Below, piece by piece: positions 1-5,689 of a stretch of DNA of 6,653 nt. The DNA is taken from positions 1 through 6,653 of the forward strand of contig CANFIE010000228.1 in NCBI GenBank assembly GCA_947446625.1, in the 5' to 3' direction. Position 1 is the first letter of the stretch; each line of letters starts with the position of its first letter. The notes beneath the pieces are model-generated. The model did no database searches, was not told the DNA's origin, and saw only the letters and a program-made list of their open reading frames with translations. Source of the stretch: Acetobacteraceae bacterium (GTDB taxonomy: Bacteria; Pseudomonadota; Alphaproteobacteria; Acetobacterales; Acetobacteraceae). The translations under genes and the position numbers were made by a program.

Positions 1-680
1 ACGGCAGCGGCTGCTTCCGTGGTGCGCTGGGCGAGGGCATGGCCGCCAAGGCCAAGTACTACGTGGCCCAGGGCTACAAGGCGGTGAAGATGCAGGCCGC
101 GCATATCGGCGACTGGCGCCAGGATGTGCGCAACCTGCGCATGGTGCGTGACGCCGTGGGCCCGGATGTTGAGATCATGATCGACATCAACATGGGCTGG
201 AGCGCGGACCAGGCGATCATCGCCGGCAAGGCCTTCCAGGACTACGACCCGTATTGGGTGGAGGAGCCGGTGATTGCCGACGACTTCGCGGGTTATCAGC
301 GCGTGGCGGCGGCGCTGACAACGCGCACCGTGGGCGGCGAGACGCATTTCGGCCGGGCGGATTTGAAGCCAGTGCTGGAGAATCCCTGCCTGCCGATTTT
401 GCAGCCGGACCCGATGCGCGGCGGCTTCACCGAGCTACGCAAGCTGGCGGCGGTGGCGGATACCTGGGGCATGACCATTGCACCGCATCTGTTTCCGGAA
501 CTGAACGTGCATCTGCTGGCCAGCATCCCGAACGGCATCTGGGCCGAGCAGATGGGCCTGCTGGATGACGTGATGCTGGGGCTGCCGAAGATCAGCAATG
601 GCGTCGTCACGGCGCCGGAAGCGCCGGGCCATGGTCTCAGCTTCCGGCCGGAAGTGCTGAAGGATTTTGTGCTGAAGTAG
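1..680 (+). CDS. Mandelate racemase/muconate lactonizing enzyme-type enolase-superfamily protein, 5'-truncated by window edge
   Basis: The reading frame is open from base 3 to the TAG at 678-680, so the gene enters from the left; the ATG at 39 is probably internal. What is present is the (beta/alpha)7-beta barrel domain. Numbering from that ATG, the acidic metal ligands are Asp49, Glu75 and Glu101, each 26 residues apart, exactly as Asp195, Glu221 and Glu247 of Pseudomonas mandelate racemase. The His-Asp dyad is Asp124 (QPDPMRGG) and His150 (APHLFPELNVHLLA), followed by Glu170, matching Asp270, His297 and Glu317. Family members bind Mg2+ and abstract the proton alpha to a carboxylate; many are sugar-acid dehydratases. 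The second-strand KxK motif reads Lys17-Met-Gln19 here, so one of the usual lysine acid/bases is missing and dehydration through the His-Asp dyad seems likelier than racemisation. The substrate cannot be told. The 3' end overlaps the convergent ogt gene by 44 nt. Confidence 0.93.
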   Translation, partial: GSGCFRGALGEGMAAKAKYYVAQGYKAVKMQAAHIGDWRQDVRNLRMVRDAVGPDVEIMIDINMGWSADQAIIAGKAFQDYDPYWVEEPVIADDFAGYQRVAAALTTRTVGGETHFGRADLKPVLENPCLPILQPDPMRGGFTELRKLAAVADTWGMTIAPHLFPELNVHLLASIPNGIWAEQMGLLDDVMLGLPKISNGVVTAPEAPGHGLSFRPEVLKDFVLK

Positions 681-1182
681 CCTCGTGCCGCAGCAGCCAA
701 GCCTTGCGGTCCAGGCCGCCGGCATAGCCGGTTAGCGCGCCATTGGCTGCCACCAGCCGGTGGCAGGGCAGCACGATGGCAATGGGGTTGGCGCCATTGG
801 CGGCGCCAACCGCCCGGTTGGCCTGGGGCCGGCCCAGCCGCGCCGCCAGGGTGGCGTAGGTGCTGGTTTGCCCGGGCGGAATGCGCGTCAGTTCGGTCCA
901 GACCTGCTGCTGGAAGGCCGTGCCGCCGGTGGCCCAGCTGATGCCGGAGAGCGCGGCGCATTCGCCAGCGAAATAGGCCGCAAGCCCCGCCAGCAAAGGT
1001 GGCGGGGCAGGGCCGGGACTTGGCGTCAGCGTGCCGTAGTGCAACCGCAGCAGCCGGGCCATGCGGTCTTCATACCCGGTGAAATCCAGAGCGCGGAGCA
1101 CCCCGGCTTCGTCTGTCACCAGCAGCAGCTCCCCCAGCGGGGAAGCCATGCTGGCCAGCCGTAGTGCGTCAGGCGGCGGCAT
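637..1182 (-). CDS. ogt: Methylated-DNA--protein-cysteine S-methyltransferase (Ogt type)
   Basis: This is a suicide DNA-repair protein that moves the alkyl group from O6-alkylguanine (and O4-alkylthymine) to its own cysteine. The 181-residue length is typical of stand-alone Ogt, without an Ada activator domain. An N-terminal domain (about residues 12-75) contains SPLGELLLVTDEAGVLRALDF. The C-terminal domain (about 86-170) carries the helix with the arginine finger (RAVGAANGANPI) and the active-site PCHRLVAANG with acceptor Cys140, then the GYAGGLDRKAWLLRHE hairpin. All signature residues are intact, so it should be active. The chosen start is the ATG at 1182; a TTG directly before it (1185) is less likely. 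There is no Shine-Dalgarno sequence, but the start lies 14 nt inside the 3' end of the upstream oxidoreductase gene, so translation is probably coupled. The 3' end overlaps the convergent enolase-family gene. Confidence 0.95.
   Translation of the reverse strand: MPPPDALRLASMASPLGELLLVTDEAGVLRALDFTGYEDRMARLLRLHYGTLTPSPGPAPPPLLAGLAAYFAGECAALSGISWATGGTAFQQQVWTELTRIPPGQTSTYATLAARLGRPQANRAVGAANGANPIAIVLPCHRLVAANGALTGYAGGLDRKAWLLRHEATSAQNPSALPAGS
747..766. repeat. Perfect 8-bp inverted repeat within ogt
   Basis: Two 8-bp arms, CTGCCACC (747-754) and GGTGGCAG (759-766), flank a 4-base loop and cover the codons of the CHRLVAA active-site segment. Codon constraint in GC-rich DNA explains it readily; no regulatory role is shown. 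Confidence 0.5.
786..811. repeat. Perfect 10-bp inverted repeat within ogt
   Basis: Arms GGTTGGCGCC (786-795) and GGCGCCAACC (802-811) flank a 6-base loop, inside the codons for the GAANGAN segment just before the active-site cysteine. It would fold into a very stable hairpin in the ogt mRNA. The repeated Gly-Ala-Asn codons partly account for it. Confidence 0.55.
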
Positions 1183-2206
1183 CAAGGCTGGGGGTCAGGC
1201 CGAAGACCTCGGCCAGCAATTGGTAGCTGCGCTGGCGGTGCGCTGGGTTGTGGCAGGCGGTCAGCACCGCGATTTCCTGGACGTTGTGGGCGGCGGCCAG
1301 GGCTTCCAGCTTGGCCTTCACCTGTTCCGGCGCGCCCACCAGGGCCTTGGCCTTCATGCGCTCGATATGCGCCAGGTCATGCGCCGAATAGGGGTAGGCC
1401 TCGGCTTCCTCGATGCTGGGCAGGGCGATGTACTGGCCCTTGTCGCGCATCAGGCGCGAGAGGGCGCGGGACTGGAAGATGCGCCAGGCCTCGGCTTCCG
1501 TGTCAGCCGTAAGCGCGAAGACCGCCAGGGCGCCGTGTGGTGCGGCCAAGCGGCCGGCTTGGTCGGGCTGCGGGCGGAAGGTCTCGTGGTACACCTGCAT
1601 GGCGTGTTCGCTGCCGGTGTCTGAGATGAAGTGGGCGAAGGCGTAGGGCAGGCCGAAATAGCCCGCCACCTGGGCGCCGTAGTCGGAACTGCCGAGAATC
1701 CAGACCTGCGGCCGGGTTTCCACCTGCGGGCTGGCGCGCACCATGCGGAAGGGGTGGTTCTCCACCAGGCCATCGCCCAACCAGCCCAGCAGGTCGCGCA
1801 GTTGGGCGGGGAATTCATCGGCGGCCTGGTTGGCGCGGGGGTTGAGGGCGAAGGCGGTGCGGCCATCGCTGCCCGGGGCGCGGCCCAGGCCCAGGTCTAT
1901 CCGGCCCGGGGCGATGGCTTCGGCCACGCGGAATTGCTCGGCCACCTTCAGGCTGGAGTAGTGCGGCAGCATGACGCCGGCGGTGCCGATGCGGATACGC
2001 CGCGTGGTGGCGGCAATGGCGGCCACCAGCATTTCCGGCGCGCTGCCGGCATGGCTTTCGCTGTTGTGGTGCTCGGCCAGCCAGTAGCGGGCATAGCCCC
2101 ATTCATCCGCCAGCTTGGCCATTGCCAGCGTGTTCTGGATGGCATCGGCCGGGCCACGGCCAGTGCCGATGGTGGATTGGTCCAGGATCGAGAGGCTGAG
2201 GGGCAT
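1169..2206 (-). CDS. LLM-class (luciferase-like) flavin-dependent oxidoreductase
   Basis: This 345-residue TIM-barrel protein belongs to the bacterial luciferase/alkanal monooxygenase superfamily (MsnO8-like subgroup), whose members use reduced FMN or F420; a soluble FMN enzyme is the likeliest here. Subgroup hallmarks are SILDQSTIG near the N-terminus (residues 6-14), YWLAEHHN (41-48), the GTAGVMLPHYSSLKVAEQF segment (75-93) and GRIDLGLGRAPGSDG (101-115). The substrate is not predictable from the sequence. The preferred start is the ATG at 2206, because the family consensus begins right there (MPLSLSILDQ) and a GGAGA lies 7 nt upstream; an in-frame TTG at 2230 would add 8 residues without support. 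It is the first gene of a two-gene unit with ogt, whose ATG overlaps its 3' end. Many genomes carry this family as an orphan gene, so no pathway is inferred. Confidence 0.95.
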   Translation of the reverse strand: MPLSLSILDQSTIGTGRGPADAIQNTLAMAKLADEWGYARYWLAEHHNSESHAGSAPEMLVAAIAATTRRIRIGTAGVMLPHYSSLKVAEQFRVAEAIAPGRIDLGLGRAPGSDGRTAFALNPRANQAADEFPAQLRDLLGWLGDGLVENHPFRMVRASPQVETRPQVWILGSSDYGAQVAGYFGLPYAFAHFISDTGSEHAMQVYHETFRPQPDQAGRLAAPHGALAVFALTADTEAEAWRIFQSRALSRLMRDKGQYIALPSIEEAEAYPYSAHDLAHIERMKAKALVGAPEQVKAKLEALAAAHNVQEIAVLTACHNPAHRQRSYQLLAEVFGLTPSLDAAA

Positions 2207-2411
2207 GGCGAGGTCTCCGGCTGGCGCCAACTTAAGCCCGAATGGCGAATGCGCCAGGGCCTGCGCAGGCGGGGCGATGCATCACGGGCTTGGCACTTGA
2301 AGCGGCTATCTTCACGGTGCAGTAATAGTTCCTAAGTGATGTTAACGGCACGCCGGCTGGCAACCGCGCTGCGGCCCAAGCGTTATGCTGGGTTATCCTG
2401 AAGGATTCGCC
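2207..2411. promoter_or_regulatory. Divergent intergenic region between the LLM oxidoreductase and DUF1761 genes
   Basis: Both flanking genes start from this 205-bp spacer, so it should hold two outward-facing promoters. I searched both strands for -35/-10 pairs and found only weak, badly spaced candidates (for example TTGAAG at 2297 with TAATAG 20 nt further on), so none is called. No riboswitch-like or long inverted repeat was seen. Confidence 0.4.
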
Positions 2412-2873
2412 GTGTTGGAATTTCAAATTCCCTGGCTGCAATTGCTGCTGGTGGCGGCGTTTCGGAACCTGTTGGGCGTGGTGTGGTATTCGCCCCTGCT
2501 GTTCGGCGCTGCCTGGGCCCGCAGCACCGGCTGCACCCAGGCCGAGATGCGCCGCCGCCTGCTGCCGATGTTGCCGGTGGAGTATTTCTGCAGCTTCGTC
2601 ATCGCCTTTGTGCTGGCGCAGGTGCTGAATTTTGGCGGGGCGATTGACTGGAAGATGGGCGCCTTCGTTGGCCTGCTGATGGCGCTGGGCTTTGTGGCCG
2701 CCGGCACGCCCAACCAGGTGATGTATGCCCGCCGGCCGCGCGGCGCCTGGCTGGTTGATGCGGGTTTTTCAGTGGTGAGCCTGATGGCGATGGGCGTGGT
2801 GATGGCCACCTGGCGCTGGGATGGGTTGATCCGCACCGCTCTGAGGCAAGGCCTAGCCCGGGTTGCCCAGTAG
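2412..2873 (+). CDS. DUF1761-family small integral membrane protein
   Basis: This 153-residue, four-helix inner-membrane protein has helices at about residues 8-32, 55-74, 83-105 and 113-133. The diagnostic segment is LGVVWYSPLLFGAAW (21-35), the conserved DUF1761 signature in which a first membrane helix ends in WYSPLLFG. Family function is unknown. The start is taken as the GTG at 2412: an AAGGA sits at 2401-2405 with 6-nt spacing, and the protein then begins directly before helix 1. An in-frame ATG at 2385 would add nine residues and has no ribosome binding site. The last 21 nt overlap the convergent DUF445 gene. No operon partner is seen on its own strand. Confidence 0.85.
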   Translation: MLEFQIPWLQLLLVAAFRNLLGVVWYSPLLFGAAWARSTGCTQAEMRRRLLPMLPVEYFCSFVIAFVLAQVLNFGGAIDWKMGAFVGLLMALGFVAAGTPNQVMYARRPRGAWLVDAGFSVVSLMAMGVVMATWRWDGLIRTALRQGLARVAQ

Positions 2874-4118
2874 CGCGCCCAGCGCGAACAGCAGGCCGCC
2901 GACCAGCGCGCCCACCAGGGTGCCGTTCATGCGCACATATTGCAGGTCGCGGCCCACGCGCAGCTCGATTTTGTCGGTTACTTCAGTGGCGTCCCAACTG
3001 CTCACCACCCCGGCGATGAAGCCGGCCAGCTGGGTTCGGGCGCTGGGCAGCAGCGGCACCAGCAGCGCCTCGGCGGCGCGGTTCAGCCGGGCGCGGGCGG
3101 CGGCGTCCTGGCTCAGCATGGCGCCGGCATTGGCGAAGGCGCCTTCCAGCAGCGCCACGGTGCGGCCGCGTGGGTTGGCGGCATCGGCCACCAGGGCGGC
3201 GCGCAGCCGGGTCCACACATCGCCCAGCCACAGCGCCACGCTGGGGTGGGCCAGGGCCTGACGCAGCGCGCGGCTGACCTGGGCGGCGCGGTCGGGGTCA
3301 TGCTCCAGCCGCTCGATCTCGGCCAGCAGCCAGGCCTCGAAGGCGGTACGGAGTTCGCTGTCATTCAGCGCCATCTTGCCCAACTCGGCATTCACCGCGC
3401 TCAACAGGCGGCGGGCCACGGTGGCGCCGGCCAGCCAGCCGACAATGGCGCCGCCTTCGGCCCGCACCCGGGCGGTGATGGCCTCGCGCAGCTGGTCCTC
3501 CTTGGCGGCCAGGGCCAGCTTCAACTGGGCCACCGCCAGGTCGAACACCTCCTGGTGGCGGCCGCCTTCCACCAGGGCGCGCAGGGCCCGGGCGGCCAGC
3601 CGGGCGCCGGCCGGGCCACTGGCCAGGCGGGGCAGCAGCCGGCCCAGCAGGCGGCGGGCGCGGCCATCCTCCAGGCTGGTGAGGATGCGGGGCAGGGTGG
3701 CCGCCAGGGCGCGGGCGGCAGGGGCTGAGGCGGTGGGGTCGGCCAGGAAGGTCTTGATAATTCCCGCGAGGTCGAGCTTGGCCAGGACGCGGGTGACCTC
3801 GGCTTCGGTGAACACATGGTTGGCCACGAAGCGGCCGAGCCCCTGGCCCAGCCTTTCCTTCTGGCGCGGAATGATGGCGGTGTGCGGAATGGGCAGGCCG
3901 AGTGGCCGGCGGAACAGGGCGGTGACGGCGAACCAGTCCGCCAGGCCACCCACCACGCCGGCGGTGGCGCTGGCGTGCAGCAACTGGGTGCCAAAGCCCG
4001 GCGGCAGGGCGTAGCTGAGCCCGACCAGCCCGGCCATGCCGCCCAGCAGGCCGGTGGCTATGGCGCGGTGCCGGGCCAGGGCGCGGCGGGCGGGGGCGTC
4101 TGGGTCGGGCTGAGGCAT
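2853..4118 (-). CDS. DUF445-family membrane protein (YjiN-like)
   Basis: This 421-residue protein has the full DUF445 layout. An N-terminal hydrophobic segment lies at about residues 19-40, followed by the strongly conserved block GGLADWFAVTALFRRPLG (58-74) and IPHTAIIPRQKERLG (77-91). A long alanine/leucine/arginine-rich helical middle follows (about 100-390), then a C-terminal membrane helix preceded by YVRMNGTLVGALVGG (about 395-410). The family includes E. coli YjiN; its members are inner-membrane proteins with a large soluble helical part and no established biochemical role. The start is the ATG at 4118; its Shine-Dalgarno sequence is weak (AGGG almost touching the ATG). It lies 72 nt downstream of ppa on the same strand, so it may be read through from ppa. 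The 3' end overlaps the DUF1761 gene. Confidence 0.93.
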   Translation of the reverse strand: MPQPDPDAPARRALARHRAIATGLLGGMAGLVGLSYALPPGFGTQLLHASATAGVVGGLADWFAVTALFRRPLGLPIPHTAIIPRQKERLGQGLGRFVANHVFTEAEVTRVLAKLDLAGIIKTFLADPTASAPAARALAATLPRILTSLEDGRARRLLGRLLPRLASGPAGARLAARALRALVEGGRHQEVFDLAVAQLKLALAAKEDQLREAITARVRAEGGAIVGWLAGATVARRLLSAVNAELGKMALNDSELRTAFEAWLLAEIERLEHDPDRAAQVSRALRQALAHPSVALWLGDVWTRLRAALVADAANPRGRTVALLEGAFANAGAMLSQDAAARARLNRAAEALLVPLLPSARTQLAGFIAGVVSSWDATEVTDKIELRVGRDLQYVRMNGTLVGALVGGLLFALGALLGNPG

Positions 4119-4155
4119 GCCCTGCCAAGGTAGGGTGCCGGGGCGCCCGCTGGTA

Positions 4156-4180
4156 GGGGCAAGCCGCGTGGCCTGGCCCC
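4156..4180 (-). terminator. Imperfect GC-rich stem-loop after ppa (possible weak terminator)
   Basis: GGGGC (4156-4160) pairs with GCCCC (4176-4180), and an inner GCC/GGC pairing closes around a GCGT loop. It lies in the short ppa-DUF445 spacer. There is no T tract on either strand, so intrinsic termination is doubtful; it could be an mRNA 3'-end stabiliser or chance in GC-rich DNA. Confidence 0.25.
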
Positions 4181-4190
4181 CGGGTAGTAC

Positions 4191-4724
4191 TCAGCCCTTG
4201 GTCTTGGCGCGCTCGATGGCTTCCACGATCAGGCGGCGGGCCTCGGCGGCGTCGCCCCAGCCCAGGATCTTCACCCACTTGCCGGGTTCCAGGTCCTTGT
4301 AGTGCTCAAAGAAGTGCTGGATCTGGTCCAGCGTGATCTTCGGCAGGTCCGAGTAGTTGTGCACATGGGCGTAGCGCTGGGTCAGCTTGGGGCTGGGCAC
4401 GGCGATGATTTTCTCGTCGCCGCCGCCGTCATCCTCCATGCGCAGCACGCCGATGGGGCGCACATTGATGACCGCGCCGGCCAGGATGGGGCGGGTATTG
4501 GCGATGAGAACGTCGATGGGGTCGCCATCATCGCTCAGGGTATGGGGCACGAAGCCGTAGTTACCGGGGTAGCGCATGGGGGTGTAGAGGAAGCGGTCCA
4601 CCACCAGGGTGCCGGCTTCCTTGTCCATCTCGTACTTGATGGGCTCGCCGCCGATGGGCACTTCCACAATGACGTTGACGTCCTGCGGGGGGTTCTTGCC
4701 GATGGCGACAGCTTCGATGCGCAT
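4191..4724 (-). CDS. ppa: Inorganic pyrophosphatase (family I, soluble)
   Basis: The enzyme hydrolyses pyrophosphate to two phosphates in the cytoplasm with Mg2+, pulling nucleic-acid and other pyrophosphate-releasing syntheses forward. At 177 residues it is the standard bacterial family-I size. Every catalytic residue of the E. coli enzyme is found one position later here: Glu21, Lys30, Glu32, Arg44, Tyr52, Tyr56, Asp66, Asp68, Asp71, Asp98, Asp103, Lys105, Tyr142 and Lys143. The signature DGDPIDV is at residues 67-72 and onward. The ATG at 4724 is chosen because the family begins at MRIEAVAIG. An in-frame TTG at 4802 would add 26 non-homologous residues and would start inside the toxin-antitoxin promoter. 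A GGAG lies 12 nt upstream, rather far. It is divergent from the toxin-antitoxin operon, with 109 nt between starts. Confidence 0.98.
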   Translation of the reverse strand: MRIEAVAIGKNPPQDVNVIVEVPIGGEPIKYEMDKEAGTLVVDRFLYTPMRYPGNYGFVPHTLSDDGDPIDVLIANTRPILAGAVINVRPIGVLRMEDDGGGDEKIIAVPSPKLTQRYAHVHNYSDLPKITLDQIQHFFEHYKDLEPGKWVKILGWGDAAEARRLIVEAIERAKTKG

Positions 4725-4784
4725 GGGGCCGGGATGCTCCGTTGAGTGACCGGGGCGGGGTTTAGCAGGGATTTGCTGCGGTGC

Positions 4785-4812
4785 GATATGGGGGGATTGC
4801 AAATGTTGTCAT
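4785..4812 (-). promoter_or_regulatory. ppa: Possible ppa promoter overlapping the toxin-antitoxin operator
   Basis: Read on the minus strand, ATGACA (4812-4807) and CATATC (4790-4785) are separated by 16 nt and point at ppa, giving a leader of roughly 55 nt. The -10 match is poor. The -35 box would lie inside the toxin-antitoxin palindrome. Confidence 0.25.
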
Positions 4813-4825
4813 ATTTGACTACATT
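4797..4825 (+). promoter_or_regulatory. Toxin-antitoxin promoter, predicted to give a leaderless mRNA
   Basis: TTGCAA (4797-4802), a 17-nt spacer and TACATT (4820-4825) make a reasonable sigma-70-type promoter. Initiation about 7 nt after the -10 would fall at 4832-4834, that is at or next to the toxin ATG. No Shine-Dalgarno sequence precedes that ATG, which fits a leaderless transcript. Confidence 0.55.
4802..4825. promoter_or_regulatory. 24-bp palindromic operator of the toxin-antitoxin operon
   Basis: The two 12-bp arms are complementary at 10 of 12 positions: AATGTnGTCAnA pairs with TnTGACnACATT, with the centre between 4813 and 4814. It fills the spacer and -10 of the predicted promoter, the usual place for antitoxin (or toxin-antitoxin complex) repression. 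A further TTGACT half-like copy occurs at 4824-4829, 9 bp after the one at 4815-4820. Confidence 0.7.
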
Positions 4826-4833
4826 GACTGCCG

Positions 4834-5181
4834 ATGCCGCGTGACACCCGCCCGATCAGTTGGTTCAAGGCCGCGCTGAAGGATTTTCAGGCTTTTCCGC
4901 CTGGGGCGCAGCAGGATTTGGCCGCAGCGCTGACGGTGCTGGCGGAAGGCCGCATGCCCGATATCGCCAAGCCATTGCAGGGCCTGGGTGCCGGGGTGAT
5001 GGAATTGGCGCTGCGGCACCGGGGCGACGCCTTCCGCGTGGTCTATGCCTTGCAGATTGGCGACGACATCTGGGTTGTGCATGCCTTCCAGAAGAAATCG
5101 ACCCAGGGGAGCAAGACCCCGAAGCATGAGATTGATCTGGTGCAGCAGCGACTGAAGCGGCTGAGGGAGCGCATGGCATGA
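4834..5181 (+). CDS. Type II toxin of the phage Gp49-like/HigB (RelE/ParE fold) family
   Basis: This 115-residue cytoplasmic toxin matches the Gp49-like family (PF05973, COG4679), known to include HigB-type ribosome-dependent mRNA interferases. Family features in order are RPISWFKAALKDF at the N-terminus (residues 6-18), FPPGAQQDLAAAL (21-33), the beta-strand core VMELALRHRGDAFRVVYA (55-72), IWVVHAFQKKSTQGSKTP (79-96) and a C-terminal helix HEIDLVQQRLKRL (98-110). The FQKK-TPK segment is the most diagnostic. The start at ATG 4834 gives the normal family N-terminus, has no ribosome binding site and sits where transcription is predicted to start. It is the first gene of an operon with the antitoxin; the order toxin then antitoxin is typical of higBA. 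GC-rich codon use matches the host, so it is not part of the AT-rich islet. Confidence 0.88.
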   Translation: MPRDTRPISWFKAALKDFQAFPPGAQQDLAAALTVLAEGRMPDIAKPLQGLGAGVMELALRHRGDAFRVVYALQIGDDIWVVHAFQKKSTQGSKTPKHEIDLVQQRLKRLRERMA

Positions 5182-5492
5182 GCGATGACGACGAGTTGGT
5201 GCGCGGTAGCGGCAACCTGTTCCGCGATCTGGGCCACCCCGATGCCGACCGCGAGCAATTGCGGGCCTTGCTGGCGGCGCGGATTATTGGTGTGCTGGAT
5301 GAGCGCGGCCTGACCGTGCGGGCGGCGCAGGAGGCCACGGGCGTGGCGGCGGCGGATTTTTCCCGCATCCGGCAGGCCCGGCTGGGGCGCTTCACCATTG
5401 ACCGACTGATGGGGATTTTGGCCGGGCTGGGCCAGCAGGTGGAGGTGACGGTCAGCGTGCGGCCACGCGGCGTGGCGGCGGCTCACCTATAA
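5178..5492 (+). CDS. XRE-type helix-turn-helix antitoxin (HigA2-like) of the adjacent toxin
   Basis: This 104-residue DNA-binding protein should neutralise the toxin and repress the operon. A short acidic N-terminus (MSDDDELVRGSGNLFRDLG) precedes the helical segment DADREQLRALLAARIIGVLDERG (residues 22-44). The helix-turn-helix follows at about 45-82 (LTVRAAQEATGVAAADFSRI, RQARLGRFTIDRLMGIL), with the closing GQQVEVTVSVRPR strand. This is the HTH_37/COG5606 arrangement usually paired with Gp49-like toxins. The ATG overlaps the toxin stop as ATGA (4 nt), so translation is coupled, and GAGGGAG at 5163-5169 provides a good ribosome binding site. The 24-bp palindrome upstream of the toxin is its likely binding site. 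The gene ends about where the composition switches to AT-rich DNA. Confidence 0.9.
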   Translation: MSDDDELVRGSGNLFRDLGHPDADREQLRALLAARIIGVLDERGLTVRAAQEATGVAAADFSRIRQARLGRFTIDRLMGILAGLGQQVEVTVSVRPRGVAAAHL

Positions 5493-5500
5493 CGCACCTC
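5481..5500 (+). repeat. Left copy of an imperfect 20-bp direct repeat flanking the AT-rich islet
   Basis: Aligned without gaps to 6386-6405, 15 of 20 bases agree (shared core TCACC-ATAA, then C-A and CTC). The copy spans the antitoxin stop codon and lies exactly at the change from GC-rich to AT-rich DNA. It could be a diverged target duplication or attachment-like site, or chance. Confidence 0.3.
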
Positions 5501-5511
5501 TATACAGATTA

Positions 5512-5532
5512 CATTCTTTGAGAATGATCATT
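5512..5532. repeat. Overlapping small palindromes downstream of the antitoxin gene
   Basis: CATTCT (5512-5517) and AGAATG (5521-5526) form a 6-bp stem with a TTG loop. It overlaps a perfect 10-bp palindrome AATGATCATT (5523-5532). No T tract follows, so it is a poor intrinsic terminator for the toxin-antitoxin operon; it could be a protein-binding site. The rest of 5493-5689 holds only the promoter and ribosome binding site listed next. Confidence 0.35.
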
Positions 5533-5626
5533 GGCACCGTTGTCGTTTCAATCAAAAGTGAACAAGATGTGTTTTTAAATCAATTATGTATTTTTGAGAA
5601 AAATCACCTACTAAAAAATTCCTTGC

Positions 5627-5656
5627 TTGCTACGAAAAGATTTGGTTCCGTATAGT
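5627..5656 (+). promoter_or_regulatory. Promoter of the AT-rich membrane-protein gene
   Basis: TTGCTA (5627-5632), an 18-nt spacer and TATAGT (5651-5656, five of six consensus bases) lie in A/T-rich DNA. Initiation near 5663 would give a leader of about 27 nt carrying the GGAGAG ribosome binding site (5679-5684), 5 nt before the ATG at 5690. The islet gene thus brings its own expression signals. Confidence 0.6.
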
Positions 5657-5689
5657 TTCGAGGAGTGATTCTGGAAACGGAGAGTAAAA

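Noticed and set aside
2291..2306. A sigma-54-like promoter, from TGGCAC at 2291.
   Set aside because: The required TTGC element is absent at the correct spacing; GCGG is found instead.
2940..3728. A long plus-strand open frame of 262 codons opposite the DUF445 gene.
   Set aside because: Its composition (Gly, Gln, Ala, His repeats) is what the antisense of GC-rich coding DNA gives, and the opposite strand has clear family homology.
4725..4802. An extended ppa start at the TTG at 4802, adding 26 residues.
   Set aside because: The added residues do not resemble pyrophosphatase, and all catalytic positions fit the E. coli numbering with the ATG at 4724.
5515..5535. A Fur-box-like sequence (GAGAATGATCATTGG).
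   Set aside because: Only two degenerate hexamers match, the third is missing, and no iron-related gene is adjacent.
5524..5655. A 43-codon open frame (ATG 5524 to TAG 5653-5655) beginning MIIGTVVVSIKSEQ in the spacer between the antitoxin and the membrane protein.
   Set aside because: It has no Shine-Dalgarno sequence (GAGA touches the ATG), its stop lies inside the -10 box of the next gene, and its product has no recognisable motif. An open frame of this length is plausible by chance.
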